In this document: in pieces, positions 1-8,845 of the stretch | Layout of the letters: each line of letters starts with the position of its first letter | Numbering within the stretch: the first letter of the stretch is position 1 | Assembly: GCF_000421485.1 (NCBI RefSeq) | Contig: NZ_ATXC01000001.1 | Span: forward strand, 62,001-126,000 | From: Desulfurobacterium sp. TC5-1 | Lineage (GTDB): Bacteria; Aquificota; Aquificia; Desulfurobacteriales; Desulfurobacteriaceae | DNA: 64,000 nucleotides | Reading direction: 5' to 3' | Notes under the pieces: model-generated | What the model was told of the DNA's origin: nothing | Database searches by the model: none | Seen by the model: the letters and a program-made list of their open reading frames with translations, nothing else | Position numbers and translations under genes: made by a program

Positions 1-1166
1 GCCAATTTTTTAATTTCTCTGTTTTTCTTCTCAAGTTCTTTCATGACGGTGTTAGCAAGATGGACAAGCATCTCTATTATTATGTGCTGGATATCGTTTT
101 CGGTTTTCTGGTGGTATGGACAGAATTTTTTAAAGTTTCTTCCCTTTCTTTTTTCATTTTTGTATTTTATGCCTATGGCTGTTAGAGAATGATTTAGTAA
201 GATAGGTTTTTTCCTTCCAAATATTTCACCAAAAACAAATCCACCTGTTGTTTCACCTATTGAGTCAAAAGGGGAAATTTCTATAAGAGTTTTTCTTCCT
301 AAAAATGTCTTCCTGCCAAGGCAGGAAAAAATAATGATTTTATCCGGTGAAAATTTTGTCATTTTCCACCATAGATCCCTTGAAGCGAGGAGAATTTTTC
401 TCTCACCGCCAACACCAAAGTAGGCGTATTCTCCCTCTCTAAAGTTTCCCGTGTAGGACATTGATTCATCTTCGTTTATTCTTATACAGGCTCTGGCGAC
501 GAGGATGCCTTTCCTCCTCACCATTAAAGGAAAGCATAGTGTAACGGCTTCAAGGTTTTTCAGAAACATATCACCAAGGTAGTGGCGGTAGAATTCAATA
601 ACCGGTTTATCCTCTATTTCGTAAATTCTGTTTTTGAAAGCCTTTGTTATTTTGAATTTTTTTTCAAGGTGCTTCCAGCCAAAAGCGTAATCTCTGAAGG
701 TCTCTATACTTTCACCTTTTATAGCCAGGAATACAATACCTTCGGAGATTATCTTGTTTTTTGTGAATACATACGTATTTACGAATCCTTTCGGGTTGGA
801 AGCTAAACCACCGACGAGGGGAGCTTCTGGATATATGCGGCCAAACTGATTTAAGTACTCTTCTACGTTACCATCTAAGTCGCTTACAAGCATAATAATG
901 ACTTTTGGCTTAAAAGACTTAAGCTTGACAGCAGCTTTAGTTGCGGATTCCTTAGATAAGTTTTCCTCTTCCAATATCATGTATTCTAAGTCTTTTAGTG
1001 GAAAGGTGGAATTTACAGATTCAGAAGTTATGTTTGCACCGTTTATCCCTCCGGCTGTTGTCATGCCACAAACAAAGTCGTAACTATTTAGAGAGTTTAT
1101 GAGTTTTTTTATTTCTCCCTTAGAATATTTACTGGCAAAAACGAGAACTCCCTCTCCACCGGTCAT
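1..1166 (-). CDS. FIST-domain sensory protein, 3' end beyond the window
   Basis: Reading the minus strand from an ATG at 1166 gives an uninterrupted frame of 388 codons that runs off the left edge. Residues about 5-150 fit a FIST N domain (opening VLVFASKYSKGEIKKL, then a G(M/C)TTAGG-like turn). The later part fits FIST_C, with a GGFVFGEIFGRKKPILLNHS segment. FIST domains are known as putative small-ligand, probably amino-acid, sensing modules in signal transduction proteins. The last visible residues (KELEKKNREIKK) look like the start of a coiled coil, so an output domain such as GGDEF or a histidine kinase may follow outside the window; that is inference. The start lies 44 bases after rluD stops, with an AGAGAGAAG ribosome-binding site. 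It is probably the last gene visible of a mutS-rluD-FIST operon. Confidence 0.8.
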   Translation of the reverse strand, partial: MTGGEGVLVFASKYSKGEIKKLINSLNSYDFVCGMTTAGGINGANITSESVNSTFPLKDLEYMILEEENLSKESATKAAVKLKSFKPKVIIMLVSDLDGNVEEYLNQFGRIYPEAPLVGGLASNPKGFVNTYVFTKNKIISEGIVFLAIKGESIETFRDYAFGWKHLEKKFKITKAFKNRIYEIEDKPVIEFYRHYLGDMFLKNLEAVTLCFPLMVRRKGILVARACIRINEDESMSYTGNFREGEYAYFGVGGERKILLASRDLWWKMTKFSPDKIIIFSCLGRKTFLGRKTLIEISPFDSIGETTGGFVFGEIFGRKKPILLNHSLTAIGIKYKNEKRKGRNFKKFCPYHQKTENDIQHIIIEMLVHLANTVMKELEKKNREIKKL

Positions 1167-1210
1167 TATCTTCTCTCTTGCTTTATGATAATTTAAGAAT
1201 GTATTATATA

Positions 1211-2155
1211 CTATCTTTGCTTTTCTGCATAGTCAAGGATTTTTCTCATTCCTTCTGGTAGATCAATTTCGAACTCCATTCTTTTTTTAGTTGATGGATG
1301 ATCAAATGCAAGGTAGCAGGCGCATAGAGCGTGCATGTTCATTTCTTTTATAAGTTTTCTAAGTGTTTCGTCTTTTATTCTTGATAGCTTAAACCCGTAA
1401 ATTTCGTCACCAAGGAGCGGGTGTCCGAGGTAGGACATGTGGACTCTTATCTGGTGAGTTCTTCCTGTTTCTAACTTGCACCTTATGTCTGTAAAGTTGA
1501 GTTTTTCAAATCTGTTGATTACCTGATAGTTGGTTATGGCCTCTTTTGGCGAGGTTGTATTTGGGGAGAACTTCTTTCGGTTAAATTTATCTCTTCCTAT
1601 TGGCAGAACGATTCTTTCTTTATCTTTTTTAACTGTTCCGTGCACAAAAGCTCTGTAGAATCTTCCGACGCTCCTTTTTTTGAACTGCTCTATCAGGCTG
1701 TTCTGAGCGGTGTCATTTTTTGCAACTACTAAAAGCCCTGCTGTGTCTTTGTCTATTCTGTGAACGATGCCGGGCCTTATGGTTCCGTTTATTCCCTGAA
1801 GATCTTTACAGTGGTATAGTAGAGCGTTTACTAAAGTTCCCGTGTAATGTCCCGGCGCAGGGTGAACTACCATTCCTGCTGGTTTGTTGACAACTACAAC
1901 GTCTTTATCTTCGTAAACGATTTCAACGGGTATGTTTTCAGGTTCTACGTTTAAAGGTACAGGTTCCGGTATTTCAAAACTTACAATATCACCTTCTTTA
2001 ACTTTGTGGGACGGTTTTTTAATAATCTTCCCGTTTATGCTTACTTCACCGTCTTCTATAAGAAGCTTTGCCTGGTTTCGTGAAATATCTGCGATATTGG
2101 AAAGAAAAACATCGAGCCTCTTTTTATTGTGTTCATTTGTGACTTTTACTTCCAT
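1211..2155 (-). CDS. rluD: RluD-family 23S rRNA pseudouridine synthase
   Basis: This protein of 314 residues isomerises uridine to pseudouridine in large-subunit rRNA (helix 69 in E. coli RluD). An S4-type RNA-binding domain covers about residues 1-70 (KKRLDVFLSNIADISRNQAKLLI). The catalytic domain carries the RluA/C/D signature HRIDKDTAGLLVVAKND, whose Asp is the nucleophile, followed by GRTHQIRVHMSYLGHPLLGD. The length matches RluD. It starts three bases after the mutS stop on the same strand, so the two are very likely cotranscribed. The family assignment is firm; the exact uridines modified cannot be read from sequence, and RluC-like specificity is possible. Confidence 0.93.
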   Translation of the reverse strand: MEVKVTNEHNKKRLDVFLSNIADISRNQAKLLIEDGEVSINGKIIKKPSHKVKEGDIVSFEIPEPVPLNVEPENIPVEIVYEDKDVVVVNKPAGMVVHPAPGHYTGTLVNALLYHCKDLQGINGTIRPGIVHRIDKDTAGLLVVAKNDTAQNSLIEQFKKRSVGRFYRAFVHGTVKKDKERIVLPIGRDKFNRKKFSPNTTSPKEAITNYQVINRFEKLNFTDIRCKLETGRTHQIRVHMSYLGHPLLGDEIYGFKLSRIKDETLRKLIKEMNMHALCACYLAFDHPSTKKRMEFEIDLPEGMRKILDYAEKQR

Positions 2156-2158
2156 TTT

Positions 2159-4699
2159 TTAAACCTTTTTTATCATCTTTTTTAGTCTGGCAAGTATCAT
2201 AAGAGCATCAAGAGGTGTCGTGGTTGATATATCTATATTTTCAAGCTCTTTGATAATCTCACTTTCCTGTTGAGGTGGAGTAAGTTCTGTCTTTTTTTCT
2301 GAAATTTTAAATAAGGGAAGGTCAAAATCTTCTTTTATTTGATTTTCTTTTTCAACTGAGAGAAGAATTTCTCTTGCCCTTTCGATTACTTCCTCCGGTA
2401 AACCTGCAAGTTCTGCTACATGAATACCGTAAGATTTTTCAGAAGCTCCTGAAAGAACCTTGTGAGTAAATACGATTTTTCCGTTTAATTCTTTTACGCT
2501 TACGTGAAGATTAAAAATAGCACTTATCTCTTTTTCAAGTTCTGTAAGTTCATGGTAGTGGGTGGCAAAGAGGGTTTTTGCTCCTATTTTCATAGTTATG
2601 TATTCAACGACAGCTCTTGCTATACTCATTCCATCGTATGTGCTTGTACCCCTTCCAACTTCATCTAAAATGAGAAGGCTTTTTTCTGTGGCGTTATGAA
2701 GGATGTTTGCCGTTTCCACCATTTCCATCATGAACGTTGAAAGTCCTCTGCTTAAGTTGTCTGAAGCACCAACGCGGGAAAAGATTCTATCTACGACTCC
2801 AATTTTTGCTTTTTTGGCTGGAACAAATGATCCTATCTGTGCCATTAGTGTTATAAGAGCGGTCTGTCTTAAAAATACCGATTTACCACCCATGTTTGGT
2901 CCTGTTACAATTGCGAAGAATTTCTCCTTTGAAAGGTTGATGGAATTCGGGATAAAGTCTTCTTCTAAAAATTTTTCTAAAACAGGGTGTTTCCCTTCCT
3001 CTATTTTCAGGTTGTAACCATCGTCTATCTCGGGTTTTGTATATCCTCTCTCAACTGCCACTTTTGCAAGAGACAGTAAAAAGTCAATTTTGCCGATTAT
3101 TTCTGCCGTATGCTGAATTCTTTCTGCATTTTGGGTTATGAACTTTCTTATGTTTACAAATATTGTATATTCCAGTTTTTCTACTTTCTCTTTTGCCGAT
3201 AGGATTTTTTCTTCAAAATCTTTTAGTTCAGGTGTTATAAATCGCTCAGCGTTTACAAGGGTCTGCCTTCGCATGTAGTCGTCAGGAACAAGGTGGAGAT
3301 TTGCCTTTGAAACCTCTATGTAGTAGCCAAAAACGTTGTTGAATTTGATTTTCAGACTTGCAATGCCCGTTCTTTTCCTCTCCCGCTCCTCAATTCTTTT
3401 AATTATTTCTTCGCCTTCTTCAAGAATGGTTTTTAATTCATCTAACTCTTTATTGACACCTCTTTTTATTATTCCACCTTCTCTGGATGAAAAAGGTGGA
3501 TTTTCCACTATCGTTCTTTCAAGTTCGCAATAGATGTCTTCTAATGTATCTAAATCTTTTCCGAGGCTTTTTAAAAGTTTTGATGACATGGATAGGAGGT
3601 ATTTTTTCAGTTCTGGAAGGTTTTTAATAGAGCGGCGAAGGGCTGCTAAATCTTTTGGTGAGGCGACTCCGGAAGTTATTTTGGAAAGCAATCTTTCTAT
3701 GTCATATACATTTTTCAGGATATTGCCTATTGATTCAGCTACGAGAAATGAGTTCATTAGCTCTTCTACGCTATCGAGTCTTGCCTCTATTTCTTCTTTT
3801 TCTTTTAAAGGATGAAGCAGAGAGAATTTTAAGAATCTTCTTCCCATTCCTGTTAGTGTTTTGTCAAGGGTCCCAAATAGTGAGTACTCTTTTCTGCCGT
3901 TGTTCATTGATTCAACAATTTCAAGACTTCTGCAGGTGTGAGGGTCAATGTGCATAAATGAATCTTCGGAGTATCTCTTTGGTCGTTTTAGCTTTGGTAT
4001 GAATTCAATTTGTGTTTCTTCTATAAATTTTTTAAGTGCGGAAAGACTTTTTGCTTCTCCTTTGCGTTCTGTAACTATTGTCTCTTCATCTTTAAAATAG
4101 AACTCTTCTTTTGTCTGGAAAAATGTTTCAGGTGATAAACTTTTTACCTCTTTGAAAAGCGTTTTAAGTTTTTCCGGGACGATGACTTCTTTAGGTTTAA
4201 ATTTGCTTATTATATTGAAAAGGCCACTTTTATCTGTTGTTGTGAAAAATAGGTCTCCGGTGGAAAGTTCAGTCCATGAGATGCCAAAGTTCTTTCCTTC
4301 AGGATAAATTGCCATAAGAAAACGGTCTTCTTTCTCATCTTCAAAGTATGTTCCAGGTGTAACAATCCTTACGACTTCTCTTTTTACGACCTTTTTGCCC
4401 GGTTTTGGTTCTTCCATCTGCTCGCAGATGGCGACTTTGTACCCTTTTCTTACTAACTTTTCTATGTAGGGTTCAACACTATGATAGGGAACGCCACACA
4501 TAGGAACTTTCTCAACCGATTTTCCAAAACCGCGGGATGTTAGTGTTATTTCAAGTTCTTTTGCAGCTATCTTGGCGTCTTCAAAGAAGAGTTCATAGAA
4601 GTCACCCATTCTGAACAGGAGTAGTGTATCTCTATACTTTTCTTTTATTTCAAAGTACTGTTTAAGGGCAGGGGTGAGTTTTTTGTTCAGTCTGTCCAT
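2159..4699 (-). CDS. mutS: DNA mismatch repair protein MutS
   Basis: The 846-residue length is normal for MutS1. Domain I near residues 10-40 has the mismatch-contacting motif in LLFRMGDFYELFFEDA (Phe and Glu of the F-x-E mismatch-binding element). The ATPase domain has Walker A TGPNMGGKS, Walker B LLILDEVGRGTSTYDG and the ATHYHEL switch, in the order expected. It recognises mispairs and insertion/deletion loops in the cytoplasm and hands over to MutL. No mutL lies in the window. It leads a minus-strand operon with rluD and is transcribed divergently from the [FeFe] hydrogenase operon. The C-terminal dimerisation region is present, so this is not the MutS2 subfamily, which carries a Smr domain. 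Confidence 0.97.
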   Translation of the reverse strand: MDRLNKKLTPALKQYFEIKEKYRDTLLLFRMGDFYELFFEDAKIAAKELEITLTSRGFGKSVEKVPMCGVPYHSVEPYIEKLVRKGYKVAICEQMEEPKPGKKVVKREVVRIVTPGTYFEDEKEDRFLMAIYPEGKNFGISWTELSTGDLFFTTTDKSGLFNIISKFKPKEVIVPEKLKTLFKEVKSLSPETFFQTKEEFYFKDEETIVTERKGEAKSLSALKKFIEETQIEFIPKLKRPKRYSEDSFMHIDPHTCRSLEIVESMNNGRKEYSLFGTLDKTLTGMGRRFLKFSLLHPLKEKEEIEARLDSVEELMNSFLVAESIGNILKNVYDIERLLSKITSGVASPKDLAALRRSIKNLPELKKYLLSMSSKLLKSLGKDLDTLEDIYCELERTIVENPPFSSREGGIIKRGVNKELDELKTILEEGEEIIKRIEERERKRTGIASLKIKFNNVFGYYIEVSKANLHLVPDDYMRRQTLVNAERFITPELKDFEEKILSAKEKVEKLEYTIFVNIRKFITQNAERIQHTAEIIGKIDFLLSLAKVAVERGYTKPEIDDGYNLKIEEGKHPVLEKFLEEDFIPNSINLSKEKFFAIVTGPNMGGKSVFLRQTALITLMAQIGSFVPAKKAKIGVVDRIFSRVGASDNLSRGLSTFMMEMVETANILHNATEKSLLILDEVGRGTSTYDGMSIARAVVEYITMKIGAKTLFATHYHELTELEKEISAIFNLHVSVKELNGKIVFTHKVLSGASEKSYGIHVAELAGLPEEVIERAREILLSVEKENQIKEDFDLPLFKISEKKTELTPPQQESEIIKELENIDISTTTPLDALMILARLKKMIKKV

Positions 4700-4876
4700 A
4701 CTGTCTCTCTTGACGTTTGTTCTGTTCTTTATTTTAAGTAAAAACAGTCTTTCAGTCCAGTTTCAGATGAGGACTCTCTATTCGGTAATAAAAATTATTT
4801 TACATAAGCTTCTCTTTGTATCCGGTAGTGTTAATATTTTGCGAAATTTTTATGCAGTATTTGTTACTGTAGGTTC

Positions 4877-4905
4877 TTGACATCGTAATTTAATTTCACT
4901 AAACT
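4877..4905 (+). promoter_or_regulatory. Putative sigma70 promoter of the [FeFe] hydrogenase operon
   Basis: TTGACA at 4877-4882 is followed after 17 bases by TAAACT at 4900-4905. A strong Shine-Dalgarno element (GGGAGGT) then precedes the hydA ATG at 4945. The 245-base gap between divergent mutS and hydA must hold both promoters. I see no clear operator palindrome in it. Confidence 0.55.
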
Positions 4906-4944
4906 ACACATAAGTGATACTAACCCAGAAGGGAGGTAAAAGGG

Positions 4945-6363
4945 ATGTCTTTATTTGGAACGAAAAGAATAACAACCTTTGCTCCGCCCAAGGATGCAAG
5001 AAGTGGAGGTGGTACGTACCTTCCAGGTGAGCTTAAGGGTATCATCAGGATTAACAAAGACAGGTGTGTGGCGTGTGATACCTGCAGGCCTCACTGTCCG
5101 GCGGACGCCATCAATGGGAAACTTGGCGAGCCTCATTCAATCGATGTTGACCGCTGTATAGCCTGTGGTCAGTGCCTTGTTAACTGTCCATTTCAGGCTA
5201 TTGAGCAGATGTCTCAAATTGACGAGGTTTCTGCCAAGTTAAAAGATCCAAACACAGTAGTTGTTTTTGCACCTGCCCCGGCGGTAAGAGTAGCTCTCGC
5301 AGAGGAATTTGGTGGAAAAACGGGAGAGCTTACCGTGGGCAGAATGTACAACGCCTTTAAGAAGCTTGGAAACAACGTGAAAATCTACGACATCAACCTT
5401 GCTGCTGATCAGACTATCTGGGAAGAGGGAGTGGAGTTTATCTGTAAAGTTCTCTATCATGTTGTTGGTCTGAAAGAATGGAAGATAGATGAGGAAATGG
5501 CAAAGGCTCTTGGAATTGAGCCTGTGACGATTAATCTCGAGTGGTGTGAGCACCATCCTCTTCCTCACTTTACAAGCTGCTGTCCTGGATGGATAAGATG
5601 GATGGAACTTTATGCTCCTGCCGTTCGTCCTCATGTTTCAGGTACAAAATCCCCACAGCAGATATTCGGTCCGTCGGCCAAAACGTGGGCTGCTCTTGAT
5701 GTCTGGAATGTTGATCCAAGAAACGTTTATAACGTTACAATAATGCCGTGTACTGCAAAGATTTTTGAGGCTTCAAGACCGGAATTCAAGGCTGCTTACG
5801 AGTATCTTAAGGAAAACGGTAAGATTCCAGAGGATACACCGCCATTCCCTGACGTTGACGCTGTTCTTACGACAAGAGATATGGCTGAGCTTCTCAGGAG
5901 AAACGGTATTAATCCTCTTGAAATGCCTGAAAAAATTGAAAATCCTGAACCTACGGAGATTTATACAGGTGGTGGAACAATTTTTGGAACTTCAGGTGGA
6001 GTTACTGAAGCTGCTCTCCGTATGGCTTACTTTGTTCTTTCCGGTGAAAGGCCACCAAAATGGGATATCTATCCTGTTCGTGGTTACACAACAGGTATCA
6101 GAGAAGCGGTTATTCCAATTCCAGTTAAGCTTCTTGGTGGAAAGACGTTTGATCTTCATGTGTGTGTTGTTAACGGAAATAGGAACCATCTTCCGACAAT
6201 AATAGAAGAGGTACTGGATGGAAGTTCCAAGTACCACTGGATAGAGGTTATGAACTGTCCTGGTGGATGTGTTGATGGTGGTGGACAGCCTGTTAACGGT
6301 ATGGGAACAGGCTGGATTGATGGGCTTTTCCCAATTCCAAAAGAAGTTGGAAACAGTATTTAA
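4945..6363 (+). CDS. hydA: [FeFe] hydrogenase large (catalytic) subunit
   Basis: The 472-residue protein begins with two [4Fe-4S] ferredoxin motifs (CVACDTCRPHCP and CIACGQCLVNCP, residues about 40-95), followed by the H-cluster domain. All three H-cluster signatures are present: TSCCPGW near residue 210, MPCTAKIFEASR near 270, and EVMNCPGGCVDGGGQP near 435. The second Cys of TSCCPGW is the known proton-transfer residue. The two-cluster architecture with a separate small subunit matches the periplasmic dimeric enzymes of Desulfovibrio. It has no signal peptide of its own, consistent with export by hitchhiking on the Tat signal of the next gene. It opens an operon that also holds its cytochrome b and all three maturases. 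Direction, uptake or evolution, cannot be told from sequence; the membrane cytochrome favours uptake. Confidence 0.96.
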   Translation: MSLFGTKRITTFAPPKDARSGGGTYLPGELKGIIRINKDRCVACDTCRPHCPADAINGKLGEPHSIDVDRCIACGQCLVNCPFQAIEQMSQIDEVSAKLKDPNTVVVFAPAPAVRVALAEEFGGKTGELTVGRMYNAFKKLGNNVKIYDINLAADQTIWEEGVEFICKVLYHVVGLKEWKIDEEMAKALGIEPVTINLEWCEHHPLPHFTSCCPGWIRWMELYAPAVRPHVSGTKSPQQIFGPSAKTWAALDVWNVDPRNVYNVTIMPCTAKIFEASRPEFKAAYEYLKENGKIPEDTPPFPDVDAVLTTRDMAELLRRNGINPLEMPEKIENPEPTEIYTGGGTIFGTSGGVTEAALRMAYFVLSGERPPKWDIYPVRGYTTGIREAVIPIPVKLLGGKTFDLHVCVVNGNRNHLPTIIEEVLDGSSKYHWIEVMNCPGGCVDGGGQPVNGMGTGWIDGLFPIPKEVGNSI

Positions 6364-6388
6364 TTTGAGTTTGAGGAGGTAAGGAGGT

Positions 6389-6745
6389 ATGAGGAGGCTA
6401 CCTTACAAGTATGAAGAAGGTCCTGCTTCTATGGTTGTTTCAAGGAGGGGATTTCTCAAAGTTACAGGTATCCTTGCCGCGTTTGTGGCTTTTGGCAAGG
6501 CAGTTATAGGGTATTTCTATGGAAAAAGGCACGATTACCTTACATCGAGGCAGGAAGGTCTTTACAAAGATGATAAGATTCATCAGAGAGAGGGACTTGC
6601 TGCTTCTCAGGAAAACCCGACAGTCAAGGAGTATTACGAGCAGTTTGGAGAATATCCTTTAAGTGAGAAATCCCATCACCTTCTCCACACGCATCGTTAC
6701 TACGAAAGGTGGCAGTTAGCAAAAAGGGAGGTGCGTAATGGCTAA
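6389..6745 (+). CDS. hydB: [FeFe] hydrogenase small subunit with Tat signal
   Basis: This 118-residue protein has a twin-arginine motif (SRRGFLKVTG, about residues 18-27) and a hydrophobic stretch, then a mature part resembling the Desulfovibrio small subunit: REGLAASQENPTVKEYYEQF and SEKSHHLLHTHRYYERW match the conserved QxNxxVKxxY and KSHxLLHTH patterns of the family. The small subunit wraps around the catalytic subunit and carries both through the Tat pathway to the periplasm. The start at 6389 is backed by GGAGG just upstream. A second ATG at 6431, which would place the arginines at residues 4-5, is also possible. It begins 25 bases after hydA and overlaps the cytochrome gene by 8 bases. 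Confidence 0.92.
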   Translation: MRRLPYKYEEGPASMVVSRRGFLKVTGILAAFVAFGKAVIGYFYGKRHDYLTSRQEGLYKDDKIHQREGLAASQENPTVKEYYEQFGEYPLSEKSHHLLHTHRYYERWQLAKREVRNG

Positions 6746-7436
6746 TGATTACACAAACAAAGTTTTAAAATTTCCTCTTCCAAATAAGATTTTTCATAAT
6801 GTGAATGCCGTGACCTGGTATATTCTTCTTATAACAGGCCTTATTGCTTACTTTAAGCTTGCATCGCCGCAAACGATGGCTCTTATGATGAAGATTCACA
6901 TCTACACAGCTGTTATTTTTACGCTTAACTTTATTGCATTTGTATTCATTACGCCCCACAGATTCTACATGATGCTTGACAGACTCTTTACCTGGGATAG
7001 AGATACATTTGCATGGTTTAAAAACTTTGGTGGTTATCCGAGGATGCTTGGAATTCCTTTTGGTCCTGAGGAAGTTGCGCCTCAAGGCAAGTACAACGCA
7101 GGTCAGAAGTTAAGTTATCCAATGTTTGTATTCTTTGTTGCGATTCTTATCGTAACAGGATGGGGACTTTTCCTCTTTAAGCATGCCCTTGGAAAAGGTC
7201 TTTTTACTGTTATGTTCTACGTTCACGTTTGGGGTTCAATCCTTGTTAGTGCAATGGCAACGTTCGGCCACGTTCCACTTGCCCTTATTCACCCGGACGA
7301 CGTTAAAGCTATGTTTGGATTTGGACCTGGAACTGTACCTATAGAGGTTGCGGCTCATCACAACCCTAAATGGGTTGAAAATGAAATTGTAGAAATTGAT
7401 ATTCCAGAGGATATTCCGGAGGGACATCACCACTGA
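6738..7436 (+). CDS. Membrane cytochrome b subunit of the hydrogenase
   Basis: A 232-residue integral membrane protein with four predicted hydrophobic segments (about residues 20-45, 55-75, 125-150 and 160-185). Histidines lie inside or at the ends of the helices (KIHIYTA, FYVHVWGS, FGHVPLALIHP), the pattern of di-haem cytochrome b561/FdnI-type subunits. Such subunits anchor periplasmic hydrogenases or formate dehydrogenases and pass electrons to the quinone pool. The overlap with the small-subunit gene and the shared operon make it the electron acceptor of this [FeFe] hydrogenase. The protein ends in a short His cluster (GHHH). It is analogous in role to HydC or HynC but I assign no firm symbol. 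Confidence 0.85.
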   Translation: MANDYTNKVLKFPLPNKIFHNVNAVTWYILLITGLIAYFKLASPQTMALMMKIHIYTAVIFTLNFIAFVFITPHRFYMMLDRLFTWDRDTFAWFKNFGGYPRMLGIPFGPEEVAPQGKYNAGQKLSYPMFVFFVAILIVTGWGLFLFKHALGKGLFTVMFYVHVWGSILVSAMATFGHVPLALIHPDDVKAMFGFGPGTVPIEVAAHHNPKWVENEIVEIDIPEDIPEGHHH

Positions 7437-8845
7437 TGAAATTTCGCATTGAGAGAGACTTTTTAGGAGAGGTATCTATCCCCGCTGACCGGTACTACGG
7501 CATTCATACCGCCCGGGCGGCGGGGAATTTTCCTGTTTCTAAGTATCGTGTTCCTTTCGAGCTTATAAAAGGTTTTGCAGTTGTTAAAAAGGCTGCTGCC
7601 ATTGCAAATGGAAGGCTTGGCTATCTGGAAGAGAAAATTGTTCAGGCGATAGTTAAGGCCTGCGATGAGATTTTAGATGGGAAGTTTAAAGAGGATTTTA
7701 TAGTTGATGCTTTTCAGGGTGGTGCCGGTACTTCCACAAACATGAATGTAAACGAAGTTATAGCTAACAGGGCAAATGAAATTTTAGGCAGTAAAAAGGG
7801 AAAGTACTTTCCCGTTCACCCCCTTGAACATGTAAATCTTCATCAATCAACAAACGATACATATCCAACGGCTCTTAAGATTGCTTCTCTCTTTCTTCTG
7901 AAGGAGCTCAGTGAAAAAGTTGCCGAGTTTCAGGGGAGCCTTCAGAAGAAGGAGAAAGAGTTTGCTTCCATCGTAAAAATAGGCAGGACAGAGCTTCAGG
8001 AAGCTGTTCCCATAACGCTTGGCAGAGAGTTTTCCGGGTATGCTGATGCTATTTCCCGGGATAGATGGCGTATATGGAAGGCTATGGAGAGGATAAGGAC
8101 ACTTAATATCGGCGGAACTGCCATCGGCACCGGTTTGGCAGCTCCAAGAGATTACATTTTTGAAGTCATAGAAGTTTTGAGAGAGCTTACAGGCCTGAAC
8201 ATATCAAGGCATGAAAATCCCGTTTCTGTCACCGCTTTTGCTGACGACTTTGTGGAAGTGGCAGGAATTCTTGACGCATATGCATCAAACGTTTTTAAGA
8301 TAGCGAATGATTTGAGGCTCATGAACATGTTAAAAGAGATAAACTTAAAACCTGTTCAGCCAGGTTCTTCCATAATGCCGGGAAAAGTTAATCCGGTTAT
8401 CATGGAAGCTGCAATGCAGGTTGCAATTAGAGTTAAAGCCAATTTTTCAACGGTTAGAGAGTGTGCATCTCACGCTTCTTTTGAAATAGTAGAGTTTATG
8501 CCGCTGCTTGCTTTTTCTTTAATAGAGGCTTTAAAACTTCTTATTAATATTTCTGAGATTCTTTCTAAGCACGTTGCCCAGATAAGGCCTGTTCCTGAAA
8601 AGTGTCAGGAATACTTTGATAGAAGCTTTTCCCTTGTTACGGTTATGTTGCCCCTTATAGGTTATGAAAATGCGACAGAGGTAGTTAAAGAGATAAAAGA
8701 GAAGGGAGTGAAAAACATTAGAGATTATCTGACACAGAGGTTTGGCAGGAAAGTTGTTGAAAAACTTCTCTCACCAGAATACCTTAACGCCTTCGGCTAT
8801 GATGAAGAGGACTTAGAGGAGCTTTTAGATGAATTCAACACCTAA
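7436..8845 (+). CDS. aspA: Aspartate ammonia-lyase-like enzyme within the [FeFe] hydrogenase operon
   Basis: At 469 residues this is a full-length member of the fumarase/aspartase family. The signature GSSIMPGKVNPVIMEA and the substrate loop HQSTNDTYPTA are intact, and the N-terminus (RDFLGEVSIPADRYYGIHTARA) resembles aspartases more than class II fumarases. The expected reaction is L-aspartate to fumarate plus ammonia. Its ATG overlaps the cytochrome stop (TGATG), and hydF starts inside its 3' end, so it is tightly embedded among maturation genes. Aspartase genes are known neighbours of hydE/F/G in several anaerobes. A role in supplying ammonia for the azadithiolate bridge of the H-cluster is a plausible inference, not shown here. 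Fumarase activity is the main alternative. Confidence 0.82.
   Translation: MKFRIERDFLGEVSIPADRYYGIHTARAAGNFPVSKYRVPFELIKGFAVVKKAAAIANGRLGYLEEKIVQAIVKACDEILDGKFKEDFIVDAFQGGAGTSTNMNVNEVIANRANEILGSKKGKYFPVHPLEHVNLHQSTNDTYPTALKIASLFLLKELSEKVAEFQGSLQKKEKEFASIVKIGRTELQEAVPITLGREFSGYADAISRDRWRIWKAMERIRTLNIGGTAIGTGLAAPRDYIFEVIEVLRELTGLNISRHENPVSVTAFADDFVEVAGILDAYASNVFKIANDLRLMNMLKEINLKPVQPGSSIMPGKVNPVIMEAAMQVAIRVKANFSTVRECASHASFEIVEFMPLLAFSLIEALKLLINISEILSKHVAQIRPVPEKCQEYFDRSFSLVTVMLPLIGYENATEVVKEIKEKGVKNIRDYLTQRFGRKVVEKLLSPEYLNAFGYDEEDLEELLDEFNT

Noticed and set aside
302-335. Inverted repeat TTCCTGCC-AA-GGCAGGAA inside the FIST gene, followed by an A-run
   Set aside because: It lies in an intact coding frame and no gene end is near; likely chance or a codon-level effect, and one copy only.
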